This document shows, piece by piece, positions 1 to 17,674 of a stretch of 64,000 nucleotides of DNA. The stretch is from Zygnema cylindricum (Eukaryota > Streptophyta > Zygnematophyceae > Zygnematales > Zygnemataceae): contig JBBHKE010001275.1 of the NCBI GenBank assembly GCA_037447655.1, forward strand, positions 186,001 to 250,000, written 5' to 3'. The position numbers were made by a program, and so were the translations under genes. The notes under the pieces were generated by a model that saw only the letters and a program-made list of their open reading frames with translations, had not been told where the DNA came from and did no database searches. The first letter of the stretch is position 1. Each line of letters opens with the position of its first letter.

Positions 1-48
1 AGTCTTCATCCTTCGCCTCGTCTTTTGCATGCAGGCGGCGGGTCCACG

Positions 49-7459
<7,411 letters not shown>

Positions 7460-7557
7460 GAAAGTTTCCAACATAACATAATCGAAAAAGTTGAAAGGCA
7501 GTTTTTGAGTAGCTCAGAACATGTCAGAACTGTCCTGAACATCAGCATCAAAGGACG

Positions 7558-7627
7558 TACGAAGTCTTCCATCTACTTTAGGTTGTTTTTCTTACGAAGT
7601 CTTCCATCTACTTTAGGTTGTTTTTCT
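7558..7627. repeat. 35-bp tandem duplication in GH1 3' flank
   Basis: Two back-to-back copies of a 35-bp unit lie about 100 bp after the stop codon. The same duplication is present in the right arm near 50220-50289, so it predates the duplication of the arms or was copied between them. Confidence 0.8.
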
Positions 7628-8257
7628 TTTGATTTGTTAGTATTCATGTGGCGTAATATTATTTTTCTTCTCTCGTACACGTGGAATTTTGGATATAGCC
7701 TTCAAGTTGTTGTTTAGTGCGATATTCGAAGTAGACTATATCTTATTATTTTATGACTATACGAAAAGTGGCTTTAGTGGCATGATTCAGTACACGGCCA
7801 CGATGACCTACTGTTATGTGGTGGCCCGTTGTGGTGGTCGGCCCGATGCAGGGCAACGGAAGGTTGCGCAGAGGTCGGTCGGGTACATGATAGAGAAGAG
7901 ATGGTATGAGGTGGTTTAGGAATTAGGATAGAGCTACGGAAGTGAGATGAGCAACACAAAAAAGTTGTCAATTTTGTTGACTCTCTAAATGAAGTAATTT
8001 TGTTTTTCTCCTCTAAAAGATGGGGAATAAGTACCTCTTTTATTGTGGAATTTTAAACGATTGTGTACTGATTGTGTACTGATGGGCCCTTGCTATATCA
8101 ACCTGACTTGATGGTCCAATCAAATTCACGTTCCGGTCGCGTAAAGGCATGTCAAAGGGTATGGGGGAATTGTGAAGGTTGTCGCCCAATTGGAATCATC
8201 ACAATTTTTGAATATATTGTCTACACGTTTTTCGCGGTCGACTAAACTCTTAACTTC

Positions 8258-10399
8258 GAATTCGGGAAGGGCTATTTTGTTGAAAATAGGTGGAAACAGT
8301 GTAACAGTCAGTTGCGACCGTTCCACGCCATCTCCCACCTAGTACATTTCTGTACTTTTCGACGCAGATCCGCCTAGTTGGATTCATGTCTGAAACTAGA
8401 AGTCATTTCGTGTCCGCATTTATTCCCAATATATATAGACGGATGTGAATCTGGTATGTCATTGGAAATGTTTTTAACACACACTTTTCTAGCATACGAC
8501 ATACAAATTTTTGCAGTACGCCTGTTCAATTGGTACAAACGTACACAGTCTCACATGTTCGTAACATTTTTACCATTTTCATGAGCGCAGAAAAAAAAAA
8601 TCAGTTCCTGTAGTTTTTTTAAGGAATAAAAAAAAATCGCGATGGTTAAAACATCAAAGAATTAAACATGTGTTGTGTTCGGTAGATTTTTATCGCGTTC
8701 ATTCAACATGTATATCGTTTATCAGTTTTGGCGAGAGGGACCAATATAAAATTAAACATAGGTCCTTTATCATTGCCAACTTATCGTTGGGTGGAGTGTT
8801 TAAAAAAAAAACATACAACCCAATCTACACGTTGAAGAACATAACTACGTTACAAAGAAAGAAAGTAAGGAACCTACATATTAATTATAGTTAAGTGGCT
8901 ACCGGTACACAACACTATAAAACACGATTTAAATGGAAAATTGTTGACAACCATTCAAGGTTAGGAAATGAAAATCCCAAAAGGACTAAAAGTACTACCA
9001 AAACAAACCATACTGAAAGACTTAAGCTCAAAGTTATATAAAGCCTTAAGTTCAAAGTTATATAAACAAACGAGCAAATCCTACACTATAAGAGAACTAA
9101 AAACTACTCCAAACTCTAATTCCAAAAGAGAAAATGGAACCTTATGCCCCAACCTAAAATAATTTCGCATTAAGGTCAAAACTTTCAATATCATCTATAT
9201 GAGTCGGGTGGAGCGGATATAGGTCTCTCAGTCTTCAAAAATCAAACACCATCGTGCTCTGTCTAATAAGGGTTATGGCTTGGAAGTGCTTAAGGCAAAA
9301 GATATACATTTGTAGTAGAACGATAAAACGGGAGTTGTAAACGGGCTACAAAGTCTAACAACTTCAAAACAACGTTTAACAAAATTAAGTTAACAGTTGT
9401 AAAATGAAGAGCCAAAGATCCTAAAAATCTCCGAAGCGATCGTGTTGATTGAGTTTGGATGAGCCAATCACATCCTTTGCATGTCGTTGGATTGTGAAGC
9501 CTAAAATCATGATGCAATTTTGCACATGAGGAAACATGGGATCCCGTATGGTTCCTGAGAACTACGCTATAGAGTTATTTCCGCACCACGCAAAAACACA
9601 AGATCTACACGAGGGCCACGTATACCTCTAAATTGAGAAGGTTCCAAGAGTATACGTGACACCTTACGTTTGATTGTGTATCTAACTTTGTTATACACTC
9701 TAGGAATTGCGACCCAAACCATATCGTATGTTGTTGTATGTTTCCCACGGTGTGAGGAACCTAGCAAATGGACACCTTATTCATTTATAGACTGATTGGA
9801 AATGAAACGATGTTTATTTATGAGCGACGGGTGCGGCAAGCCGTGACTTAAGCGAAGTGCATACAAATATTGAGGAGAAAAGTCAAGAGAGATAAGTAGT
9901 GAGGGAAAAATTGGTGTATTAAACATGTTGTTGTTCATGACCTGGTCCGTGTTGCGATTGGTGCAATTGACGCCGAAGCGAGTTATATCGTTAAATAAAA
10001 GGTTTCTCATATACGCCTGCTTGACAACTAGTTTTGTGGTCTTCGAAGACTTCGTGTTGATTCGGTTTTCCTCCATCGGTGTAAGAGCACCTCGAGGGAT
10101 GTGGTTCTCATAGATCTGACCATATCCCACGTTTGTTTTTACGACATTTTGAAAGGGAGCATCATCTCGCAATGCATCGAATTCCAATGGCGAAATTACA
10201 TTTACCAAAACTGAACATATCACTTTGTTTTAATTTGCAGTTGATATTTTCGGCCTTTGGAGTATTCATTTGACGACTTTTTATGCAACTGTGCGCGGAA
10301 AACATATGAGTTGATGCGTCGGAGGAGTTGTCACTGAGCCTTTTCATTTTTTTTTACCGTTAGTGCTTGTCAATTGCCATCCAACGAGCGTAAGTTGCG
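8258..10399. other. Unassigned stretch between left arm and gypsy element
   Basis: No gene is supported here. The part 8580-9160 is AT-rich and has short direct repeats, for example a duplicated motif near 9020-9066. A 148-codon open frame on - at 9777-10223 shows no motif I recognise and has no clear continuation. Part of this tract could be a decayed 3' portion of the gypsy element that ends near 10400, but I see no RNase H or integrase motif. Confidence 0.5.
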
Positions 10400-11487
10400 A
10401 CTCTCTTTCGACAAATTAAGGTGGTGATGATTAAATCGTTGATATAGCAACAAGCAAACTTACACCCCCCCAAGACTAAGTCCATGACTTTCTGGAATAC
10501 CGCCGGTTAATTTTTAAGGCCAAAAGGCATAACTCCCCATTCCCAACATCAGTCACTTCCCCAAAATGCAGTCTTGCGTCGGTCCTTTTCGTTTATTTCG
10601 ATTTGGTTAAACCCCTGTGGGAGTACGATGTTGAAATATTTAGCTCCTCCTATATGATCGAAAATGTCCTTTGCCAACGGCATTGGATGTTGGTCCTGGA
10701 TTGTACGTGAATTTAGTTTTCGATAGTCCCCACACACTGAAATATTTAGCTCCCCCTACATGATCGAAAATGTCCTCTGCCAACGGCATTGGATGTTGGT
10801 CCTGGATTGTACGTGAATTTAGTTTTCGATAGTCCCCACACGCTGAAATATTTAGCTCCCCCTACATGATCGAAAATGTCCTCTGCTAACGGCATTGGAT
10901 GTCGGTCCTGGATTGTACGTGAATTTAGTTTTCGATAGTCCCCACACGCTGAAATATTTAGCTCCCCCTATATGATCGAAAATGTCCTCTGCCAACGGTA
11001 TTGGATGTCGGTCCTAGATTATACGTGAATTTAGTTTTCGATAGTCCCCACACATGCGACGTTTTGTAAAATTCCCCTCCGCGTCTGTTTTACAAGGCAT
11101 GACGGTAGGCGCCGCAAATGTGGAATCGGATCTATAAATCAAACCTGCCTCTTTTAATTCTGCGCATCTTTTGTCTACGAATTCCCATTCAGTTTCTGAT
11201 AGACGATGCTTGGGCTTAAATATGGGTCTGTCATCTTCTAGGTCAATAGACATTCTGTAACTGCTGTGTCCACCTAAGTCTTTCATGGAGAAAGCGAACG
11301 CGTCTACGTTTCGGTTTATGACTTCCTCTAAAAGTTTGTGTTCTGGTTTTGTTATTCCCGTTCCGAATATCCATGCCGGTTTTTCAGGCGTGTAGATGGT
11401 CATGGCTTCCATGGCCTGTACAAATGCTAGCTGCTCATCTACTATTAAGGAGTGTCCCGAGTCATACTCGACTGGGAGATGATGCAA
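10400..11487 (-). pseudogene. Ty3/gypsy reverse transcriptase fragment (pol)
   Basis: The - strand frame 11487-11014 reads a typical gypsy RT entry: about 80 residues of pre-RT sequence, then ELKEAGLIYRSDSTFAAPTV and RRMCGDYRKLNSR. A second frame, 10737-10549, continues with DQHPMPLAKDIFDHIGG and FNQIEINEKDRRKTAFWG. After a stop and a frame change the motif GVMPFGLKN is followed by YINDL at about 10430-10443, where active RTs have YVDDL or YIDDL. The second catalytic aspartate position is therefore Asn in this copy. The core is broken by a 106-bp tandem repeat. Nothing resembling RNase H or integrase follows, so the element is truncated just past the RT active site. It lies downstream of gag, protease and methyltransferase on the same strand. 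Confidence 0.85.
10632..11055 (-). repeat. 106-bp tandem repeat within RT coding sequence
   Basis: Four consecutive units start at about 10632, 10738, 10844 and 10950 and end near 11055. Each encodes the same RT stretch, beginning at CGDYRKLNS on the - strand. Because 106 is not a multiple of three, each extra unit shifts the reading frame. Units differ by only a few bases, so the expansion is recent relative to the decay of the element. Confidence 0.9.
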
Positions 11488-11756
11488 ACAATTTCCTGCA
11501 TTGTGCCAACTTCTAGATGGAAATACAACTGTCCTGTCTGGTGATGCCCGTACTCTGGTGATGCCCGTACTAGTACCTAAGATCTAGCAGCACTGTATGC
11601 TGGGAGAGACCAACTCATTTGACTAGGTTCTTAAAAATCATAAATAGTGTGATTTGTGTCAGACTTCGCGAGAAAGGAAAAAGAGCGAGTTGGAAACTTG
11701 TACCCCGAAGAGAAGGTGAGGATTTAGAAGTTGTGTGTTTAAATGGTGTATGCCCC

Positions 11757-13010
11757 CCCCGTGCTGGTTGAGACGGATAGTTCTGTGCGTATCGACCGTC
11801 TGCAAACCCTATGCCTAACAAAAATGATAGAGATTGGGGATCCTTGACACGACCAAGTAAGGTGCAGTGCTGCCTCTCGGTGACTCACTGGGCAGCAGTG
11901 GTTCCTGGGATGAAATGTAGAAGGTGTTCTCGCTCTGCAACAGTAGGTTATTCTAAGTTGCCTGTATGATTATTCTGAAACATGCCCGGTCCGTTATGTG
12001 AATATGCGTGAGAGTGTGGATATGCGACTAGTGTAGGAAATGCACGTAGTGGCTGGCTAGGGATGTTAAGACAAAATGCGGGAGGATAGTCTGTCTGGAT
12101 ACATGTATGGACCTTATAAAATGGAAAAAATGCATCTTGAATGGATAGGTTAGGTGGTCGGACAACGAGGTTAGCTTCTCCGAGTCGACCCATGTCCACC
12201 AAGTTAGTCCATTTGGAACAAACCCGATGGGCCAACGAACCGTGGCATGCGGCATCGATGATCAGTGGTGATCCAATTAATTATTCAATACCTTTGTAAT
12301 CTGAGAGAACCGTGGGTTGAGGGTTATTATATGCTGCGACATTTTCTAAGACGTATCCAAAAACACGGTTCAGTGTTTGGAAGAAGTTGATAAGACGCAC
12401 CACCTCAAAAAATAACTTAGTACGTGGATCTGCGAGACCTAAACCTTTCCGGCCCTAGACATACCTTGATATTCCCATCCAGCAAAAAGGAGATCGATTG
12501 GTTCTAATTCCATCAAATGGTGATTTCGTATTAGGTAGATATCATGTGGTAAAGTCGAATGCATGTCGTGAAAAGCTGGTTGGGGTAAAAGGTGTGGATA
12601 TTGTTCATGCAAGATTTGATAGTGATGGAACTGAGCGCGTCGAGCCAAAGGGTCAATGTCTACAGAATAATAATATTTAATTAAAAGGCCGTTACGAAGG
12701 CAAGCGAGAAGTGAATTACCGATTCCTGCGAAAAGGTCTAAGATAACGAGACAGTTCGAGTGAGGTTGCAAATTGACGGGTTTCCATTTAATAGGCAAAA
12801 ACTCGGAAGGATCCACTATTATAAGAGGTGGATCCGGAATACTAAATAAAGGAATTGGTATGGTAAATTTATATAGCCGGTCAAAATCTGACGAGTCAAT
12901 GGTAAATCCGGGTGCGGTGAATAGTTTTGGTACACCCGAGGGATCCGGTGAGATTTTGTCTGCTGTTAGGGATTCAAGGATATCAACGCCTATGGTAAGT
13001 GTTGCATAGG
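11757..13010 (-). pseudogene. C5-cytosine DNA methyltransferase domain inside gypsy pol
   Basis: The frame 13086-12439 shows C5 methyltransferase motif I (ILDLFAGIGN, about 12740-12710), a motif II-like YYSVDIDPLARR, and motif IV as DLLFAGWEYQGMSRAGK. The position normally held by the catalytic Cys (PCQ or ECQ) is Tyr, codon 12469-12471. After a frameshift near 12440 the reading continues with a conserved DPRTKLFF segment, motif VI LENV, then a motif VIII-like GSLAHRVCSKWTNL. A target-recognition-like region with FPTLVAYPHSHAY follows, then EREHLLHFIPGTTAA and VTERQHCTLLGR. In-frame stops lie near 12285, 11943 and 11887. It sits between the retropepsin and RT of one - strand element, so I read it as part of the retrotransposon polyprotein. 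This copy is dead. Confidence 0.85.
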
Positions 13011-13129
13011 TTGGCAAAACAATCGCAGAATGAGCCGTAGTAGACATGATTGCCGCGCCGGGATAAGAGGTAAGCAAACTTTGCATTCCGGAAAATTGTT
13101 TGATCTGTACGAAAATGTTTGATCTTGCA

Positions 13130-13456
13130 TATCAACCCCCCCCCCACTCGGAAAATAACGTCATGGCCGACCATGCATTCATAATCACTACACTTAGTGA
13201 CTAAGGCGTGAGCGTACATTTATGCAAAGTCTGTCTTAGACTGACATTGAAACTGAAAATAGACCGGTTGTTTTGTAATACCGAGGACCGGTTCTGTGGT
13301 ACTTGCGGAAGTCAATAGGCGAGTGGTGGTAGGTTGTAGTTTATCTGCTGTAAGGCCTATTTTTATGACAAATTCTGACCCAAGGATTATTGGTTTGGCG
13401 CCTGTGTCCATGAGAGGTAATGCTGGAGCAACCCCATTAACCGTGAACACGCCCAA
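13130..13456 (-). pseudogene. Retropepsin (aspartic protease) of the gypsy element
   Basis: The frame 13456-13220 contains ALPLMDTGAKPIILG, the usual DTGA active-site context of retroviral-type proteases. After a stop it continues with a DYECMVGHDVIF stretch, which resembles the conserved end of the domain. A poly-C tract at about 13135-13144 marks a frame disturbance. The domain lies directly between gag and the methyltransferase segment. Confidence 0.75.
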
Positions 13457-13485
13457 TTTGTTATCTAGAAAATTGATATAAGGAG

Positions 13486-14392
13486 TTAGGCTAGAACGTT
13501 CTTCAAGAGTAATGGCTTGAAGGGAGAGGTTATGACGATGGTTTTGTAGTGCTGTAACACAACTGTTGAAAGAGTCAGATCCACAGTTTTTTCGTTGACA
13601 TCCGGCTCGAGAAGAATGGTGGACAGAATTGATAAACGTTCTTTGACCTTATAAGTGTCCTGTATGCTTCGCTCCAGGATTGTTAATGCTTCGGCAGTGA
13701 TGCTAGAGGCAATTTCGAGAATAGGTGAGCGGGGTTCTTTAGCAAATGATAATGGGATACGAGTGTTAATGGGTTTAGACTCGCAATTATGATCGGGAGT
13801 CCCTCTAAACTGAGCTACCCGTTGTTGAACAGTTGACTCTTGAAAAGATCGCCCAGCAAAAAAGGGCATATGAACCACAGTTTGAGCCATTCCAGTTAAT
13901 TGCGGTTTCACCTGCCCCATAAGCGAGGCAAACTGCTCTTTCATCATGGCCGCCACAGTAGCCTGCATCTCGGCTTTCTCTCGGTCCCTCTTGCTAATTT
14001 TCGGAGCGTTGTTTTTCTCTACCCTTTTGGGTGGAGTGACCAATTTCGTCGAGCGAGCAAGTATACCGCCGTTTTTTATTTGATTTTGATAACCGAAATC
14101 GTGATTTTTAATGTGACATCGATGTATATAATGACCAGTTTGGTTAGAATGAGTACACGTGGCAGTCTTATCCAGAGAGCCGCGTGTGTCATGACCACTA
14201 TTACCACATCGGAAACAGATACGCACCCAGGGGTCGTTGGTAATGTTCCCATGGCTGGAGCTCTTGGAGGTCTCGGATTCGGCCATGGGTTGTGCGGATT
14301 AGGATTTGGATTCCGGTTTGCATTTGGAAGTTCTCTAGGAGAAGACTTAGGTCGCTCATGATCACCCCACCAAGGTGTGCATTTCATACCTT
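13486..14392 (-). pseudogene. Gag C-terminal part with CCHC zinc knuckle
   Basis: The - strand frame 14286-13486 carries a zinc-knuckle region (RICFRCGNSGHD, then CTHSNQTGHYIHRC) followed by a lysine-rich segment. The N-terminal stretch 14387-14250 in another frame is rich in Asn and Pro (NANRNPNPNPHNPWPNP), as in many gypsy gag linkers. It precedes the protease and belongs to the same element. Stops and frame changes make it non-functional. Confidence 0.75.
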
Positions 14393-14397
14393 ACGAC

Positions 14398-15706
14398 TGT
14401 TGTCCATAGCCATTTTTAGCCATGGATTCACCCTCGGAAGCACCACAGACTACCCAAAAACAGCCTACTTTGAATCAACACAGAATTCTACAAAAAATAA
14501 CAAAACAAGCTGAAACTACATCAACAGATAGTATCTAGAATTTGGAATAACCTCACAAAGTTTGAGACAAATATAATAAACAGAGCGATCACATCATCTA
14601 GTCAAAGTTGCAGAAAAATAGTTTGCCAGAACTTTGATAAAACAGACTAACTTCACAATGAATTAAAACACAGACCAGGCACACAATAGGCCTACAAATC
14701 TGGACAATAATAAAAATACAAAGAGGAACACACATGCAGAATTTCAGATAATTCTGCCAACAGATCTGAGAGTAATCCTCAGATAAAAATTACCAAAAAA
14801 CACCATAAACAGTTTTTGGTCCAAAAGTTCCTATGACTAAAAATGACTAAGTCCTACAAATATACACGAGCTCATTACTGAGTGTACGGAGGCATACCAG
14901 CCGTACGCAATCTACTAGCTACCTCTATTAATGTTAATAAACCTGAATAATTCGAGGTATGTCAAAAAGAGTAAATCTACACTAATAACTAATACACATA
15001 AAGACAAACCATTGTTGTAAATATTTACAAAGTACTCACAATCTTACAAAATCGTATGCTCAGTCATGCTGAGTCACTCAATGGAACTCCTCGAATTTCG
15101 TTAAACAATCCGGGACGTCCAAAATAAACATCGTGTGATTGACGCGATTTCGCGTCTCTACTACTTGAAAAATATCGACTGCCTATATCCGCCGTCCGTC
15201 GATCTTATTCGGCACCCTTGATGGCGCGCCACGTGGTCATAAAAATCCAAACGAAATCCACGCGAGTCGTCAAATATCCCACGACGTCGCGAAGAGAATT
15301 TAGTCATTCACGTCCACTTGTTAAAAATAATAATCGTACAACCGAAATCATTTTCGTACCGCAGCCGCGTCCTTTGCAATAAATGCGGCAAATAAAGTAC
15401 ATGTCATTTTTCATAAACGTCGCTTGTCGCATATAAATTACATTTGTTTAGATTATATGTTCTGTACCGGCGAGGTACATTTGGTAAACTTCACATCGGA
15501 TCGCGTCGCGATCCGCCGTCCATTTCTTAACGCATTCCGCGCCACTCAATTACTACCTCACGTCCCTTTAATTTTACTCGTACATTTACTCCCCCAATCC
15601 GCAAATCCATTCGAACCACCACATTACTTTTGATAATATATTACGCACGTGAAACGTCGCGTGCGCACAAAATGTGGAATATCCAGAAAATACTCAAATA
15701 TCCACA
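14398..15706 (-). repeat. Probable solo LTR related to element E
   Basis: On the - strand this segment starts TGTGGATATT and ends GGACAACA, as LTRs do (TG...CA). Its first about 600 bases clearly resemble the LTRs of element E at 36006-37462 and 38300-39653, including the GTGCGCACGCGACG and GGACGGCGGATCGCGA blocks. It interrupts the gag of the methyltransferase-carrying gypsy element. No primer-binding site follows it and no matching TSD is visible, so the exact ends are uncertain. Confidence 0.6.
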
Positions 15707-16111
15707 TCGTACCGTACGGCGTATTGTGCAGCCTGCTTGAAAGTAAATTTGAGGCCATATGCCTCAGTCAAATGGCTTTGAATGAAACGTCGAGATTGGG
15801 TGGGAAATTGCCCCACAAATTTCTGAACTGCCTTTGCGTCTGACATGAGATCTGGCAGTGCTTCACGTAATGTTTCCATACGTGCTCGCAATGCCGGAGC
15901 GGTTTCGCCTGGGCGACGTTCAAAATTCATTAGTTCTTTAACTTGATCAGGATTCTGCATTCGGTACTCTTCCTATAATAAACTAAAGACAAACAAAATC
16001 GGATCCCGTAACGGAACCAGCATAACTGCTCGAGCAAAAATTGATGCCCGAGCTGCCATCGGGAATTGATGAGGAACCTCAAGAATTTCAGGTGAACTTT
16101 CGTTACCTGCA
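15707..16111 (-). pseudogene. Gypsy gag, middle part
   Basis: The frame 15960-15694 reads MNFERRPGETAPALRARM and FKQAAQYAVRYDV, typical of a helical gag capsid region. A preceding frame (16111-15990) reads PHQFPMAARASIFARAV. It is bounded on the left by the solo LTR and on the right by a truncated copia LTR. I infer that it continues the gag start found at 28337-28620, on the far side of the copia array. Confidence 0.6.
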
Positions 16112-16577
16112 AATGCAACTCTCAGACCTCTATAGGACCTCAGAGTAAGCAGCTCACGCGAAGCCCCTATGATAACCCTGACCCCTTTGTCTTTTAGCAC
16201 GAATAACCGCCACCCTGGCAAACAAAAACTCTGACCACCTTCACCCCTGTGAAGGCAAGACTCCTCTGAGTCGATGGCAAAAAGAATCTCTGAATTTGCT
16301 CCCCTGAGCAGTAAGTTATGGAGGGTCAAAGTTGACCTTTTGTACAGAAGCTCTCTGGGAGAGAGGGTCCTATCTACCAATTTTTCTAAATCCTATCTCC
16401 CTCTAAAACTCTATCTACTGGTGTACGACACCAATCATATTACACTGCCGTACACAAAAGTACTGTTGCCGATGTACTTTATTACGGATATTATACGACA
16501 TGGCCTAAATGTCGACACATCTTATATCCAGATTCGGTCGCGTAATCCTCGGAGATGTCGCGATACAACAGAATCGT
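16112..16577 (-). repeat. Truncated copia-family LTR
   Basis: This is the terminal 466 bp (U5 side) of the same LTR found complete at 16578-17645. It breaks off at about 16577, directly against the end of the next LTR, and its continuation is not in the window. Its free end abuts gypsy gag without a recognisable TSD. Confidence 0.8.
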
Positions 16578-17645
16578 GCCATGCAACTCTGAGACCTCCA
16601 TAAGACCTCAGAGTAAGCAGCTCACACAAAGCCTCTAGGATAACCCTGACCCCTTTGTCTTTCAACACGAATAACTGCCACCCTAGCAAACAAAAACACT
16701 GACCACCTTCACTCCCGTGAAGAGAAGCCTCCTCTGAGTCGATAGCAAAAAAAATCTCTAAATTTGCTCCCCTGAGCAGTAAGTTATGGAGGGTCAAAGT
16801 TGACCTTTTGTACAGAACTCTCTAGGAGAGACGGTCCTATCTACCAAATTTTCTAAGTCCTATCTCTCTCTAAAAATCTATCTACTGGTGTATGGCACCA
16901 ATCAAATTACACTGTCGTACATAAAAGTACAGCTACCGGTGTACTTTATGTACGGATATTGTAGGACATGGCTTAAATGTCGACACATGTCATATCCAGA
17001 TTCGGTCCCATAATCCCCGGAGATGCCGCGATCCAACGTAATCGTGCCACATGTCATCCGATGTGGCAATGACCACAAACCGCCGAGAATCTCTTCCGCG
17101 ATCTGGACTTTCTTTTTAGTCGTCCGATTGAATGCATATTTCAATCGTAGCCGTCATAAATGCTTGTGCGGTATTTCTTTCGTAAAAGGAACAAAATGCG
17201 CGGTACTTTTTTCTTATTCATTCCGAAATCCGTACGTTTATATAACTGTATCTATGTAACCGTAAACATCCGCCCTTAAATGAATTTTCCTACGGGTTAA
17301 CATTTAAATAAATATCAAACCCAATAGCATGTATTGTAACTTCTAGACTTAATGGTTAAGGCTACGTGCTACCGCCGTTCTAACGACCTACAAGTACCAG
17401 GATCAAATCCTGGTTCCGACATACTCCTTTTAGCAAATAAACCTACCTATCTGTAAATCAACTAATCTATTACCCGTAAACCTCTAGATAGCCTAGGTAG
17501 CTATGGCTCTAGCGTCCTCTCCAACTTCTCAATGAATGCAACAAGTGTGGGAGTTGGAGAGAGAAGTTAGAGGCAGACTGCCCCGGCTTCTTTCTATATT
17601 CCAATTTAGACTTAGAAAATAAAAAAATAACCATCGATTTCTACA
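16578..17645 (-). repeat. Copia LTR (left of array)
   Basis: It starts TGTAGAAATCG on the - strand at 17645 and ends in GTTGCA at 16578. It contains the LTR hairpin at 17517-17561 and the tRNA-like module at about 17348-17420. It is slightly more diverged than the other two LTRs. Confidence 0.85.
17517..17561. other. Conserved LTR hairpin
   Basis: A perfect 10-bp inverted repeat (CTCTCCAACT with AGTTGGAGAG) encloses a 25-base loop. Counterparts lie at 22931-22975, 28208-28252, 29796-29835, 34913-34956 and about 43740-43781. The loop keeps the series TGCAA and AAGTGTGG, while the stem sequence differs in the diverged copy yet still pairs. Confidence 0.7.
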
Positions 17646-17674
17646 CTACCTATATTTTCTAGTCAATATTTAAT

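Noticed and set aside
9777-10223. A 148-codon open frame on the - strand
   Set aside because: No recognisable domain, composition unlike a gene, and no continuation in neighbouring frames.
10632-11055. Regular direct repeats that could suggest a CRISPR array
   Set aside because: Units are contiguous 106-bp copies of an RT coding segment with no spacers.
14393-15711. A TSD around the solo LTR
   Set aside because: Flanks read ACGAC and TCGTA, which do not match. A longer similarity between the gag bases on both sides may be chance.
17348-17420. A functional tRNA gene in the LTR
   Set aside because: T-arm and B-box are good, but no acceptor stem can be formed and the anticodon arm is irregular. 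It is kept only as a tRNA-like module.
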